A stretch of 11,443 nt of DNA from Candidatus Omnitrophota bacterium (GTDB lineage Bacteria > Omnitrophota > Omnitrophia > Omnitrophales > Danuiimicrobiaceae), in contig JACQQP010000123.1 in the NCBI GenBank assembly GCA_016206945.1, positions 1 to 11,443 of the forward strand, read 5' to 3'. Shown here piece after piece: positions 6,438-11,443 of the stretch; positions within the stretch are counted from its first letter, which is position 1, and the number at the start of each line of letters is the position of its first letter. The notes below the pieces were generated by a model, which saw only the letters and a program-made list of their open reading frames with translations, did not search any database and was not told the origin of the DNA. The translations under genes were made by a program, and so were the position numbers.

Positions 6438-6808
6438 ACCGAATAAGAGACGTACGCTTCAGGACCTTCCCAAACAATGACTTCGGAAAGTTCTGAATTT
6501 TGTTTGACTTCAGATTTATTTAATTCTTCAAAAAACCATTTCGCAATATTTTCTGAGGTTGGATTCAGTTTGTCAAAAGGCGGGACTTCATTGATGTACT
6601 TGTGATCAAAACGGGAAGCCAGTTCGCGAATTGCTTTTTCGACATGGACATAATCAATTCCGATATCTTCATGGTCTAGTTTTTTACATTTAAACTTTGC
6701 TTCTACTTTCCACGAGTGCCCATGAAGCGGTTCCGGCGCACCCTTATATTCTCTTAAGTTGTGCGCTGCTTCAAAGCGCGCTTCCACTCGAATGATAAAC
6801 TGTTCCAT
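6428..6808 (-). CDS. queD: QueD-like 6-carboxytetrahydropterin / 6-pyruvoyltetrahydropterin synthase homologue
   Basis: This 126-residue member of the 6-pyruvoyltetrahydropterin synthase family acts, as QueD, on dihydroneopterin triphosphate at the second step of queuosine/7-deazaguanine synthesis. Zinc-binding histidines are present: H16 in FEAAHNL, and H29 and H31 in LHGHSW. The FDHKYIN block (about 67-73), NPTSEN (about 82-87) and the VWEGPEA end follow. In E. coli QueD the catalytic cysteine lies four residues before the first His of LHGH. That position is P25 here, in GAPEPLHGH, with E26 next to it and no cysteine in this segment, so the classical chemistry may be altered. ATG at 6808 has AAGGA eight nucleotides upstream on the minus strand. 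The last residues (about SVSS) and the stop lie in the repeat at 6339-6437. No other queuosine gene is visible nearby. Confidence 0.83.
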   Translation of the reverse strand: MEQFIIRVEARFEAAHNLREYKGAPEPLHGHSWKVEAKFKCKKLDHEDIGIDYVHVEKAIRELASRFDHKYINEVPPFDKLNPTSENIAKWFFEELNKSEVKQNSELSEVIVWEGPEAYVSYSVSS

Positions 6809-6816
6809 AATTTATT

Positions 6817-6905
6817 CCTTCCCCCCTTGCGGGGGAAGGTTAGGATGGGGGGTGTTTGATTCGGAATCACCCCCACCTTCATCCTCCCCCATCAAGGGGG
6901 AGGAG
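6817..6905. repeat. C/G-rich palindromic repeat upstream of queD
   Basis: About 36 bases on each side (roughly 6817-6855 and 6867-6905) are imperfect inverted copies. The left side contains CCTTCCCCCCTTGCGGGGG and TAGGATGGGGGGTG, and the right side CACCCCCACCTTCATCC and CCCCCATCAAGGGGGAGG. The repeat fills the gap between queD and its putative promoter, so it would lie in the queD leader RNA. Its edge supplies the GGAAGGA that serves as the queD ribosome site. Confidence 0.85.
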
Positions 6906-6923
6906 ATCGTGAGTTTGCAAGGA

Positions 6924-6952
6924 TAGACAAATAAGGAGACGTATTGTATAGT
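6924..6952 (+). promoter_or_regulatory. Candidate sigma70 promoter for thioredoxin
   Basis: TAGACA (6924-6929) and TATAGT (6947-6952) each match the consensus at 5 of 6 positions with optimal 17-bp spacing. The predicted transcript starts near 6959 and gives a leader of about 60 nt to the thioredoxin ATG at 7018. The -10 box overlaps the predicted minus-strand queD -10. Confidence 0.65.
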
Positions 6953-6971
6953 ATCTTCCCTTTGTCTTCAA
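6943..6971 (-). promoter_or_regulatory. Candidate divergent promoter for queD
   Basis: On the minus strand, TTGAAG (complement of 6966-6971) and TACAAT (complement of 6943-6948) match 4/6 and 5/6 positions with 17-bp spacing. The two bases 6947-6948 are shared with the -10 of the plus-strand thioredoxin promoter. The transcript would begin near 6936 and run through the palindromic repeat before queD. Confidence 0.5.
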
Positions 6972-7017
6972 ACATTTAGGCAATCTCACTATCTGCAATT
7001 CTGAAAGGAGCTAAGTA

Positions 7018-7338
7018 ATGTCAGAACTTACACTTACGGATGGTAATTTTAAGGCTGAGGTTTTGCAATCTAAGACTCCCGTGTTGGTCGATTTCTGGGC
7101 AGAGTGGTGTGGTCCGTGTCGAATGGTGGCGCCTGTCGTGGAGAAAATTGCGAAGGATTATTCAGGAAAGCTCAAAGTTGGGAAAATCAATGTGGATGAT
7201 AACTCTGAAGTGCCTGCGCAGTTTGGCGTTCAAAGCATTCCTACTTTGATCTTATTTAAGGATGGTCAGGAGGCGAATCGAATCATTGGATTTCAGCCTG
7301 AGCAGAAATTGAAAGGCGTGATTGATAAAATTTTGTAA
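7018..7338 (+). CDS. trxA: Thioredoxin
   Basis: This 106-residue cytoplasmic disulfide reductant, normally recycled by thioredoxin reductase, has the complete active site WCGPC (W30, C31, C34), buried D26 in VDFWAEW and cis-proline P75 in SIPTLILF. FKDGQEANRIIGFQP matches the conserved end of the fold. AAAGGAG at 7004-7010 with 7-nt spacing fixes the start. It is the first gene after a good promoter (6924-6952). The radical SAM gene follows 21 bp downstream, so they are likely cotranscribed. No thioredoxin reductase gene is present in the window. Confidence 0.96.
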   Translation: MSELTLTDGNFKAEVLQSKTPVLVDFWAEWCGPCRMVAPVVEKIAKDYSGKLKVGKINVDDNSEVPAQFGVQSIPTLILFKDGQEANRIIGFQPEQKLKGVIDKIL

Positions 7339-7359
7339 CTGTCATGACGAACTTAGAAT

Positions 7360-8181
7360 ATGGATGCATTGGTGCAAGAGATTAAATTGCCTGTTTTGGG
7401 AACGAATGGATATCCGCTCCAAGATGCCGCCGTTTACGGTCCCATTCATTCCCGCCGTTATGGGTATTCGCTTGGCATTAATCCGCTTCCTGTAACGTAT
7501 AAGTTTTGTGATTTCGACTGTGTCTACTGTCAATACGGCTGGACGCCGCGAGCAGGCAGTGTTGCCCGAAGAACGGATGAAAAGTTAAAATCCCTACCTG
7601 AACTTATTTCCGAAATCGAATCTTCATTTCAAAAAATGAAAGCACAAAATACACCTGTGGACGTCATCACAATTGCAGGAAATGGAGAACCTACTCTGTA
7701 TCCTCATTTTTTGGATCTGGTCGCAGGACTTTTGAAATTGCGAGACAAGCATTATCCAAATGCGCCCACTGGGATTTTATCGGATTCTTCTCAGTGCCAC
7801 CGACCAGAGATTAAGGAAGGGCTTGAGATGTTGGATGAGCGGTGCATGAAATTAGACGCAGGAGATCCAGAGACAATTGAAAAAATTAATAAGCCAATCG
7901 GTGGGTTTCAACTCAAGCGGATGCTTGAGGCATTAAGAAACTTGCGCGAGGTAGCAATTCAAAGTTTGTTCGTGCAAGGCAGTTATGACAACACGGCGCC
8001 CGATCAAATCGATCGTTGGGTGCGGGCCATTGATTTTGTGAGACCACGGGCGGTGCAAGTGTACACAATCGACCGTCCGCCTGCCGATGGCGGAATTCGG
8101 TCGGTCCCAATGAACCGCCTGCGCGAGATTGCAGACATTTGTCAAAACGTGACGGGTGTAAAGACAGAGGTTTTTGATTAG
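7360..8181 (+). CDS. Radical SAM protein, COG0731/TYW1-like
   Basis: This 273-residue radical S-adenosylmethionine enzyme has its iron-sulfur cluster motif CX3CX2C at C50, C54 and C57 (CDFDCVYCQYG). It is preceded by YGPIHSRRYGYSLGINPLP, a signature I associate with the COG0731 group related to the wyosine-forming TYW1. The SAM-contact motif GNGEPT lies at 107-112. The bacterial members of this group are mostly uncharacterised, so I would not assign wyosine synthesis. The start at ATG 7360 is the first after an in-frame TAG at 7354-7356 and has no obvious ribosome site, suggesting coupling with the thioredoxin gene. The gene ends 6 bp before a palindromic repeat. A role with thioredoxin (reducing the enzyme or its cluster) is only suggested by adjacency. 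Confidence 0.85.
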   Translation: MDALVQEIKLPVLGTNGYPLQDAAVYGPIHSRRYGYSLGINPLPVTYKFCDFDCVYCQYGWTPRAGSVARRTDEKLKSLPELISEIESSFQKMKAQNTPVDVITIAGNGEPTLYPHFLDLVAGLLKLRDKHYPNAPTGILSDSSQCHRPEIKEGLEMLDERCMKLDAGDPETIEKINKPIGGFQLKRMLEALRNLREVAIQSLFVQGSYDNTAPDQIDRWVRAIDFVRPRAVQVYTIDRPPADGGIRSVPMNRLREIADICQNVTGVKTEVFD

Positions 8182-8186
8182 CAGAC

Positions 8187-8308
8187 CGTCATTGCGAACC
8201 CCGCGAAGCGGGGTGAAGCAATCTCTGACCCTGGGACAGACTCCGAAATTTCAGGTCTGAGATTGCCCGCCTGCCGGCGAGGCAGGCTTCGCTGCGCTCG
8301 CAATGACG
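8187..8308. repeat. Mosaic palindromic repeat (CGTCATTGCGA type) between the radical SAM and aldolase genes
   Basis: Outer arms CGTCATTGCGA (8187-8197) and its exact complement (8298-8308) enclose further stems: CCCCGCGAAGCGGGG (about 8200-8214), GCAATCTCTGACC paired with GGTCTGAGATTGC, and CCTGCCGGCGAGGCAGG. A nested GGGACAGACTCCGAAATTTC segment (8233-8252) looks like a separate small repeat inside it. It fills almost the whole 146-bp gap. GAAGCAATCTC (8215-8225) recurs inverted at 11303-11313. It may act as a terminator for the upstream operon. Confidence 0.88.
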
Positions 8309-8327
8309 ATAGTGTTGGAGGTTATTA

Positions 8328-9362
8328 GTGGCACTTAAAATCACCGAGGGTAAATTTAAGGGTCTTACGCGCTTGTCGAATTCGAAAGGTGTTATCGCTG
8401 CCGCCGCGATGGATCAACGGGGTTCGCTTAAGAAATCCATCGCAAAGGCTCGTGGGGTGGATCCCAAAGAGGTGACTCAGCAGCACATGGAGGAATTTAA
8501 AATTGCTGTTTCCAAAGTGCTTACGCCCTATGCGACTGCCATCTTGCTTGATCCTGAATTTGGAATTCCCGCGGCGAAAGCGCGCGCCAAAAATGCCGGC
8601 GTTCTTCTCGCCTATGAGAAAACAGGTTATGACGCGGATCAACCTGGGAGACTTCCAGATCTTTTGGATCATGAATCCGTTGCGCGCCTGAAAGATAAAG
8701 GTGCCGATGCCATTAAAATCCTTCTTTATTACACTCCTGACGAGAGAAAAGAAATTAATGATTTCAAACAGGCATGGGTGGAGCGGATTGGCGCCGAGTG
8801 CGTCGCTCATGACATTCCCTTCTTCCTCGAGTTTGTGGGCTACGATCCATCAGGTGGTAATGAAAAGGGAATCGAGTACGCGAAGCGCAAGCCCGCGATC
8901 GTTAAAGAGAGCATGCGTGAGTTTTCAAAGCCTCGATACCAGGTAGATATTCTCAAGGTTGAGATTCCTGTGAATATGGCCTATGTGGAAGGTTCTAAAG
9001 CGAACCAAACAGGTCAAGTGGCTTATACGCGCGAGCAGGCGAAAAAATTATTCTGTGAGGCCGCCGATGTTGCAACCAAACCGTTCATTTATTTAAGTGC
9101 TGGAGTGGATGACGATGTTTACCGCGAAAGCCTTGAGCTTGCGATTGAAGCAGGCGTCAAATGGGCGGGCGTCCTGTGTGGCCGCGCCACGTGGAAAGAC
9201 GGCATTCCCGTTTATGGGAAAGAGGGTGTGATAGCGCTTGAAAAGTGGCTTCTTGATCGCGGAGTAAAAAATATTCAAGCTTTAAATCAAGTGATTGACC
9301 GTGGCGCGCGAGGTTGGTGGGACAAATACGGCGGCCGAGACAAAATTGAGGTGGTGGGATGA
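8328..9362 (+). CDS. lacD: LacD-type tagatose-1,6-bisphosphate aldolase
   Basis: This 344-residue class I (Schiff-base) aldolase of the LacD family cleaves tagatose 1,6-bisphosphate, and usually related ketohexose bisphosphates, to dihydroxyacetone phosphate and glyceraldehyde 3-phosphate. DILKVEIPVNMAYVEG places the Schiff-base lysine at K210. The catalytic glutamate is E168 in FFLEFVGYD, and AAAAMDQRGSLKK near residue 24-36 is the phosphate/substrate-loop signature. The start is GTG 8328 with GGAGG at 8317-8321 (6-nt spacing). No lactose or galactose pathway genes (lacA/B/C, PTS) adjoin it. A general glycolytic role as a fructose-bisphosphate aldolase substitute is therefore an equally good reading. 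Its 3' end contains one copy of the pairing motif repeated at the next gene's start. Confidence 0.88.
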   Translation: MALKITEGKFKGLTRLSNSKGVIAAAAMDQRGSLKKSIAKARGVDPKEVTQQHMEEFKIAVSKVLTPYATAILLDPEFGIPAAKARAKNAGVLLAYEKTGYDADQPGRLPDLLDHESVARLKDKGADAIKILLYYTPDERKEINDFKQAWVERIGAECVAHDIPFFLEFVGYDPSGGNEKGIEYAKRKPAIVKESMREFSKPRYQVDILKVEIPVNMAYVEGSKANQTGQVAYTREQAKKLFCEAADVATKPFIYLSAGVDDDVYRESLELAIEAGVKWAGVLCGRATWKDGIPVYGKEGVIALEKWLLDRGVKNIQALNQVIDRGARGWWDKYGGRDKIEVVG

Positions 9363-9494
9363 TCCCATCACCTCCCCGTACGCCGTCTCCTCTTAAGATG
9401 AGCGGCGTATTTTCGAAGAAAATTGAAGAGCACGCTTCATTCGCATTACAAGATTGCTTGTTAAAACGTGCTCTTGCCGTGGAGGTGATGGGAT
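9348..9494 (+). promoter_or_regulatory. Three-copy pairing motif that could mask the aldo-keto reductase ribosome site
   Basis: Segment 1 (9348-9360, at the lacD stop) and segment 3 (9481-9494, the aldo-keto reductase Shine-Dalgarno and first bases of its ATG) are near-identical direct copies. Segment 2 (9362-9375, ATCCCATCACCTCC) is their inverted copy. Segment 2 pairs perfectly over 14 bp with segment 3, or over 11 bp (one G-U) with the adjacent segment 1, so the two structures exclude each other. Nested between 2 and 3 are a terminator-like hairpin (9379-9409) and a 9-bp pair (9426-9434/9467-9475). Alternatively the unit may be a small mobile element with 14-bp terminal inverted repeats. 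Confidence 0.45.
9379..9413 (+). terminator. Candidate intrinsic terminator after lacD
   Basis: TACGCCG (9379-9385) pairs with CGGCGTA (9403-9409). The stem extends through CTC/GAG past one bulged base, and four Ts follow (9410-9413). The T-run is short, so termination may be partial. Confidence 0.45.
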
Positions 9495-10542
9495 GAGAAA
9501 GCGGAAGCTCGGAAAAACAGGTTTGGAGGTTTCTGAACTTGGATTCGGGTGTTGGGCGATTGGCGGGGCGAGTTATGGTCCTACAGAGGATCGGGAATCC
9601 CTCAAAGCGCTCGCTTATGGGTTTGATCAGAATATTAATTTTTTTGACACGGCCGATACCTACGGGAATGGCCATAGCGAGCAATTAATCGGCGAGACAT
9701 TTAAGGAAAGTTCGAAGCGGCTTCAAGTGGTGATCGCCACGAAAGTCGGATGGGATTTTTATCGCGGGTGGGGTAAAAGAAATTTTAATCCTGATTACAT
9801 TCGTTTCGCTTGCGGCGAATCTTTAAAGCGGCTTAGGACCGATTATATTGATCTTTATCAGCTTCATAACCCGAGGATGGAGGAGATTGAAGAAGGAAGC
9901 ATGTTTAAAATGCTTTCCGAGTTAAAGCGGGAGGGAAAAATCCGACACTGGGGCGTTTCGATTCATGGCGTTGGCGAGGGCGTTGAGGTGATTCAAAAAG
10001 GGACGGAGACGATTCAAGCCATTTATAATATGATCGATCAACGAATCAAACCGGAGCTCATCCCTCTTTGCGGCGAACATGACATTGGGTTAATTGCCCG
10101 CGAGCCGCTCTATTGCGGGCTTCTCACAGATAAGTATCATCACAAGACTAAGTTTAGGAAGGATGATCACCGAAATCGTTGGACGCGCGAGAAACTCGAG
10201 ACAGATTTTAAGAAAATCGAACGAATTAAAATGATACTCTTCGGTACCAGGTACGTTACGGGACAGGTTCCTAGAAAAAATGGCATAGAACCTGTCCCTG
10301 CCTTGCCGGCAGACAGGCCGGCCGTACCTGGTACCGTGATTAACTTGAAGCAAGCCGCCATTGAGTTTGTGTTGTATGAACAAGCGGTATCGGTCGTCAT
10401 TCCTGGGATGAAAACCGTTTCGCATGTTCAGGATCATTTAAAAGCGGTGGAAACACCGAGTTTGACTTCGGATGAAGTGAATCGGATTCATAGGCTTTTT
10501 CAGGAAGACGAACTTTTTCAAACGGTTTTTTATCGAAATTGA
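9493..10542 (+). CDS. Aldo-keto reductase with an in-frame repeat insertion
   Basis: This 349-residue aldo-keto reductase uses NAD(P)H to reduce carbonyl substrates in a TIM barrel. The catalytic tetrad is complete: D52 and Y57 in FDTADTYGNG, K84 in IATKVGWD and H125 in LYQLHNP. GFGCWAIGG near residue 17-25 and AVSVVIPGMKT near 298-308 match the cofactor-binding parts of the family. Residues about 250-281 (between KKIERIKMILF and GTVINLKQAAIEFVL) do not belong to the fold and are encoded by a palindromic repeat kept in frame. Without it the length would be about 317, normal for the family. The ATG at 9493 follows GGAGGTGAT at 9481-9489, nearly the full complement of the 16S rRNA tail. The stop overlaps the next gene's ATG (TGATG). 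The substrate is unknown. Confidence 0.9.
   Translation: MRKRKLGKTGLEVSELGFGCWAIGGASYGPTEDRESLKALAYGFDQNINFFDTADTYGNGHSEQLIGETFKESSKRLQVVIATKVGWDFYRGWGKRNFNPDYIRFACGESLKRLRTDYIDLYQLHNPRMEEIEEGSMFKMLSELKREGKIRHWGVSIHGVGEGVEVIQKGTETIQAIYNMIDQRIKPELIPLCGEHDIGLIAREPLYCGLLTDKYHHKTKFRKDDHRNRWTREKLETDFKKIERIKMILFGTRYVTGQVPRKNGIEPVPALPADRPAVPGTVINLKQAAIEFVLYEQAVSVVIPGMKTVSHVQDHLKAVETPSLTSDEVNRIHRLFQEDELFQTVFYRN
10242..10336. repeat. Palindromic repeat inserted in frame in the aldo-keto reductase
   Basis: Outer arms CGGTACCAGGTACG (10242-10255) and its exact complement (10323-10336) are 14 bp each. Inner arms GGGACAGGTTC (10260-10270) and GAACCTGTCCC (10288-10298) are 11 bp with a 17-nt loop. Between the inner and right outer arms is a GCCGGC-rich piece (about 10302-10322) related to the CCTGCCGGCGAGGCAGG segment at 8270-8286. 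The host reading frame is open across the whole element. Confidence 0.92.
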
Positions 10543-10802
10543 TGAATTTCACAGAAACAATTAAAGAATTAAATGACAAAACAAACCGCGAAGGCGAGAA
10601 ATGGTTTCAGGCGAAACGTAAAGTTTATCTGCCAGCTGTTTTTTTGAATGTTTTTTCGCAATTTATGAAAACCTATTTTTTAAAGGGCGAGTGGCGCAGA
10701 GGTTATACGGGCTTTATGCGTGCGGTAACGAGTTCACTGTACGAGTTATTCAGTTACACAAAATATTGGAAGTTAAACGAAAGAGAGAGGGGGCGTATGT
10801 GA
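10542..10802 (+). CDS. Orphan C-terminal module resembling WaaE-type family 2 glycosyltransferases
   Basis: This 86-residue protein (MNFTETIKELNDKTNREG...) carries the stretch FMKTYFLKGEWRRGYTGFMRAVTSSLYELFSYTKYWKL (given in parts: FMKTYFLKGEWRRGYTGF at about 42-59, then AVTSSLYELFSYTKYWKL at 62-79). It closely resembles the amphipathic tail of WaaE/KdtX-like glycosyltransferases that act in lipopolysaccharide core synthesis (typical pattern: yFLKgGFldGw.Gf..A.....Y.flkYaKlwe). The catalytic GT-A domain that should precede it is absent: the aldo-keto reductase lies directly upstream and overlaps it at TGATG (10540-10544). It may be a gene remnant or a real stand-alone membrane-surface protein. 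The overlap with both neighbours and the intact frame argue that it is still translated. No separate ribosome site is visible. Confidence 0.5.
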   Translation: MNFTETIKELNDKTNREGEKWFQAKRKVYLPAVFLNVFSQFMKTYFLKGEWRRGYTGFMRAVTSSLYELFSYTKYWKLNERERGRM

Positions 10803-11260
10803 GCAAACTTTGCATTCGAGTATGGATTCAATTATTTCTGGTTTTAATTCTTATTGGAACGGTGAGTATTTTGCCTGTCTTCGCGCAAGCGGAATCTCAG
10901 AAGCAAGAGACGAGCCAGATTAATCCAATGGACATACAAAAGGCGTTGACCGAAGCGGGATTTTACGAGGGTGCAGTCGATGGCATTATTGGTAAGAAAA
11001 CGCGCGCCGCCATCCGAGCTTTTCAAGAAAAGAACGGTCTTACCGTAGATGGTGTTTGTGGCCCGAAGACTTGGGAAAAACTGAAGGCTTACTTGGAGGA
11101 AGCGGCTGAGATGGATGCGGTGGACCAAAGTTTAACGGCTCCCACAGTTGACGAAACCGCCCCCTCTACTTATGAGGAAGAAATCATAGCAGATCCCTGG
11201 TCTGAACCAGCGGCTGAAGAAATCGACTCAGGCGAATTAAAGCAGAAGCTCGTTTCTTAA
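10799..11260 (+). CDS. Secreted peptidoglycan-binding domain (PG_binding_1) protein
   Basis: This 153-residue exported protein has a signal peptide at residues 1-31: positive start, hydrophobic core LFLVLILIGTVSILPVF, and likely cleavage after AQA. A single PG_binding_1 repeat follows at about 44-99 (IQKALTEAGFYEGAVDG, IGKKTRAAIRAFQEKNGL, VDGVCGPKTWEKLKAYL) that binds the cell-wall polymer. The tail (100-153) is acidic and Pro/Ser/Thr/Glu-rich with no enzyme domain. GTG 10799 is chosen because AGAGAGG precedes it (10784-10790) and the signal peptide begins there. The longer frame from ATG 10691 would bury the signal sequence. The start overlaps the stop of the upstream gene by four bases. It probably anchors to the periplasmic wall and holds or recruits something; function is otherwise unknown. 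Confidence 0.82.
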   Translation: MSKLCIRVWIQLFLVLILIGTVSILPVFAQAESQKQETSQINPMDIQKALTEAGFYEGAVDGIIGKKTRAAIRAFQEKNGLTVDGVCGPKTWEKLKAYLEEAAEMDAVDQSLTAPTVDETAPSTYEEEIIADPWSEPAAEEIDSGELKQKLVS

Positions 11261-11327
11261 GTTTCCTCGCATCAAGAGCTTGATTTATGACTCCCGCTTA
11301 TCGAGATTGCTTCGCCGATCCGACCGA

Positions 11328-11443
11328 CGCTCGCGCCAATGCAGCAGAGCAGCACTGCGGCAAAGCCGCATGTGCGCGGAGCACTTCGCTGCGCGCCTTT
11401 GCGCGAGCACTTTTTCGCCACAAAGCCGGCGGAATCCGTCCGG
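11328..11443. repeat. GC-rich dispersed repeat, right copy, running to the window edge
   Basis: 11373-11443 is the exact inverted copy of 29-99, and 11328-11339 of 100-111. The 33 bases 11340-11372 are extra relative to the left copy and contain a perfect hairpin, TGCGGC-AAA-GCCGCA (11356-11370). The left copy could be a deletion derivative formed between the short GCA direct repeats bounding this segment. The window stops at CCGTCCGG, which corresponds to the centre of the palindrome seen at the left edge. Between 11261 and 11327 there is no gene, only GAGATTGCTTC (11303-11313), a fragment of the repeat at 8187-8308. Confidence 0.9.

Noticed and set aside
6809..6936. preQ1 riboswitch in the queD leader.
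   Set aside because: The compact preQ1-I pattern (C-rich loop with an A-rich tail pairing back before the start) is not visible; the leader is occupied by the C/G-rich repeat.
8187..8308. Possible structured regulatory RNA or riboswitch before lacD.
   Set aside because: The structure is fully explained by a dispersed palindromic repeat with several nested stems, and no known aptamer core was recognised.
29..11443. The whole window as a composite transposon bounded by terminal inverted repeats.
   Set aside because: No transposase or integrase is present, the interior is mostly housekeeping genes, and the right copy is cut by the window edge, so a multi-copy repeat at an assembly break is the simpler reading.

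Overview
The window looks like a piece of a Gram-negative bacterial genome, probably from an uncultured, metagenome-assembled lineage. An LpxL/HtrB-type lipid A acyltransferase implies an outer membrane. At least six different palindromic repeat families are scattered through 11.4 kb, a style I associate with lineages such as Omnitrophota or some deltaproteobacterial groups. That taxonomic guess rests on repeat style and gene content only and is low confidence. There are no rRNA or tRNA genes, no transposase and no CRISPR array.

Layout. 29-111 is a GC-rich dispersed repeat whose inverted partner fills the right edge (11328-11443), so both window edges lie in the same repeat. 127-1044 is a lipid A-type acyltransferase. 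1242-3903 is a pair made of a two-helix membrane protein and a ClpA-like double AAA+ ATPase whose first ATPase module is visibly degenerate. 4004-4701 is a nucleotidyltransferase/HEPN pair of the MNT-HEPN toxin-antitoxin type with its own promoter. 4709-4918 is another small two-helix membrane protein. 4928-5797 is an RluB/RsuA-type 16S/23S pseudouridine synthase, followed by an acyl-CoA thioesterase (5863-6348). A QueD-like pterin synthase faces it on the minus strand (6428-6808). Overlapping divergent promoters (6924-6971) separate queD from thioredoxin (7018-7338) and a TYW1/COG0731-like radical SAM protein (7360-8181). After another repeat come a LacD-type aldolase (8328-9362), an aldo-keto reductase (9493-10542), an orphan C-terminal module of a family 2 glycosyltransferase (10542-10802) and a secreted peptidoglycan-binding protein (10799-11260).

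The main theme is that palindromic repeats have become part of genes. Two conserved enzymes, the pseudouridine synthase and the aldo-keto reductase, each carry an in-frame palindromic insertion of about 32-35 codons. Further repeat copies supply the C-terminus of the pseudouridine synthase, the stop codons of two convergent genes, part of the queD ribosome-binding region and an open frame running into the acyltransferase. This resembles the protein-coding Rickettsia palindromic elements but involves different repeat families. The other points of interest are the half-degenerate Clp ATPase beside a membrane protein, a QueD lacking the usual catalytic cysteine, and a three-copy pairing motif at the lacD/aldo-keto reductase junction that could mask a near-perfect Shine-Dalgarno sequence.
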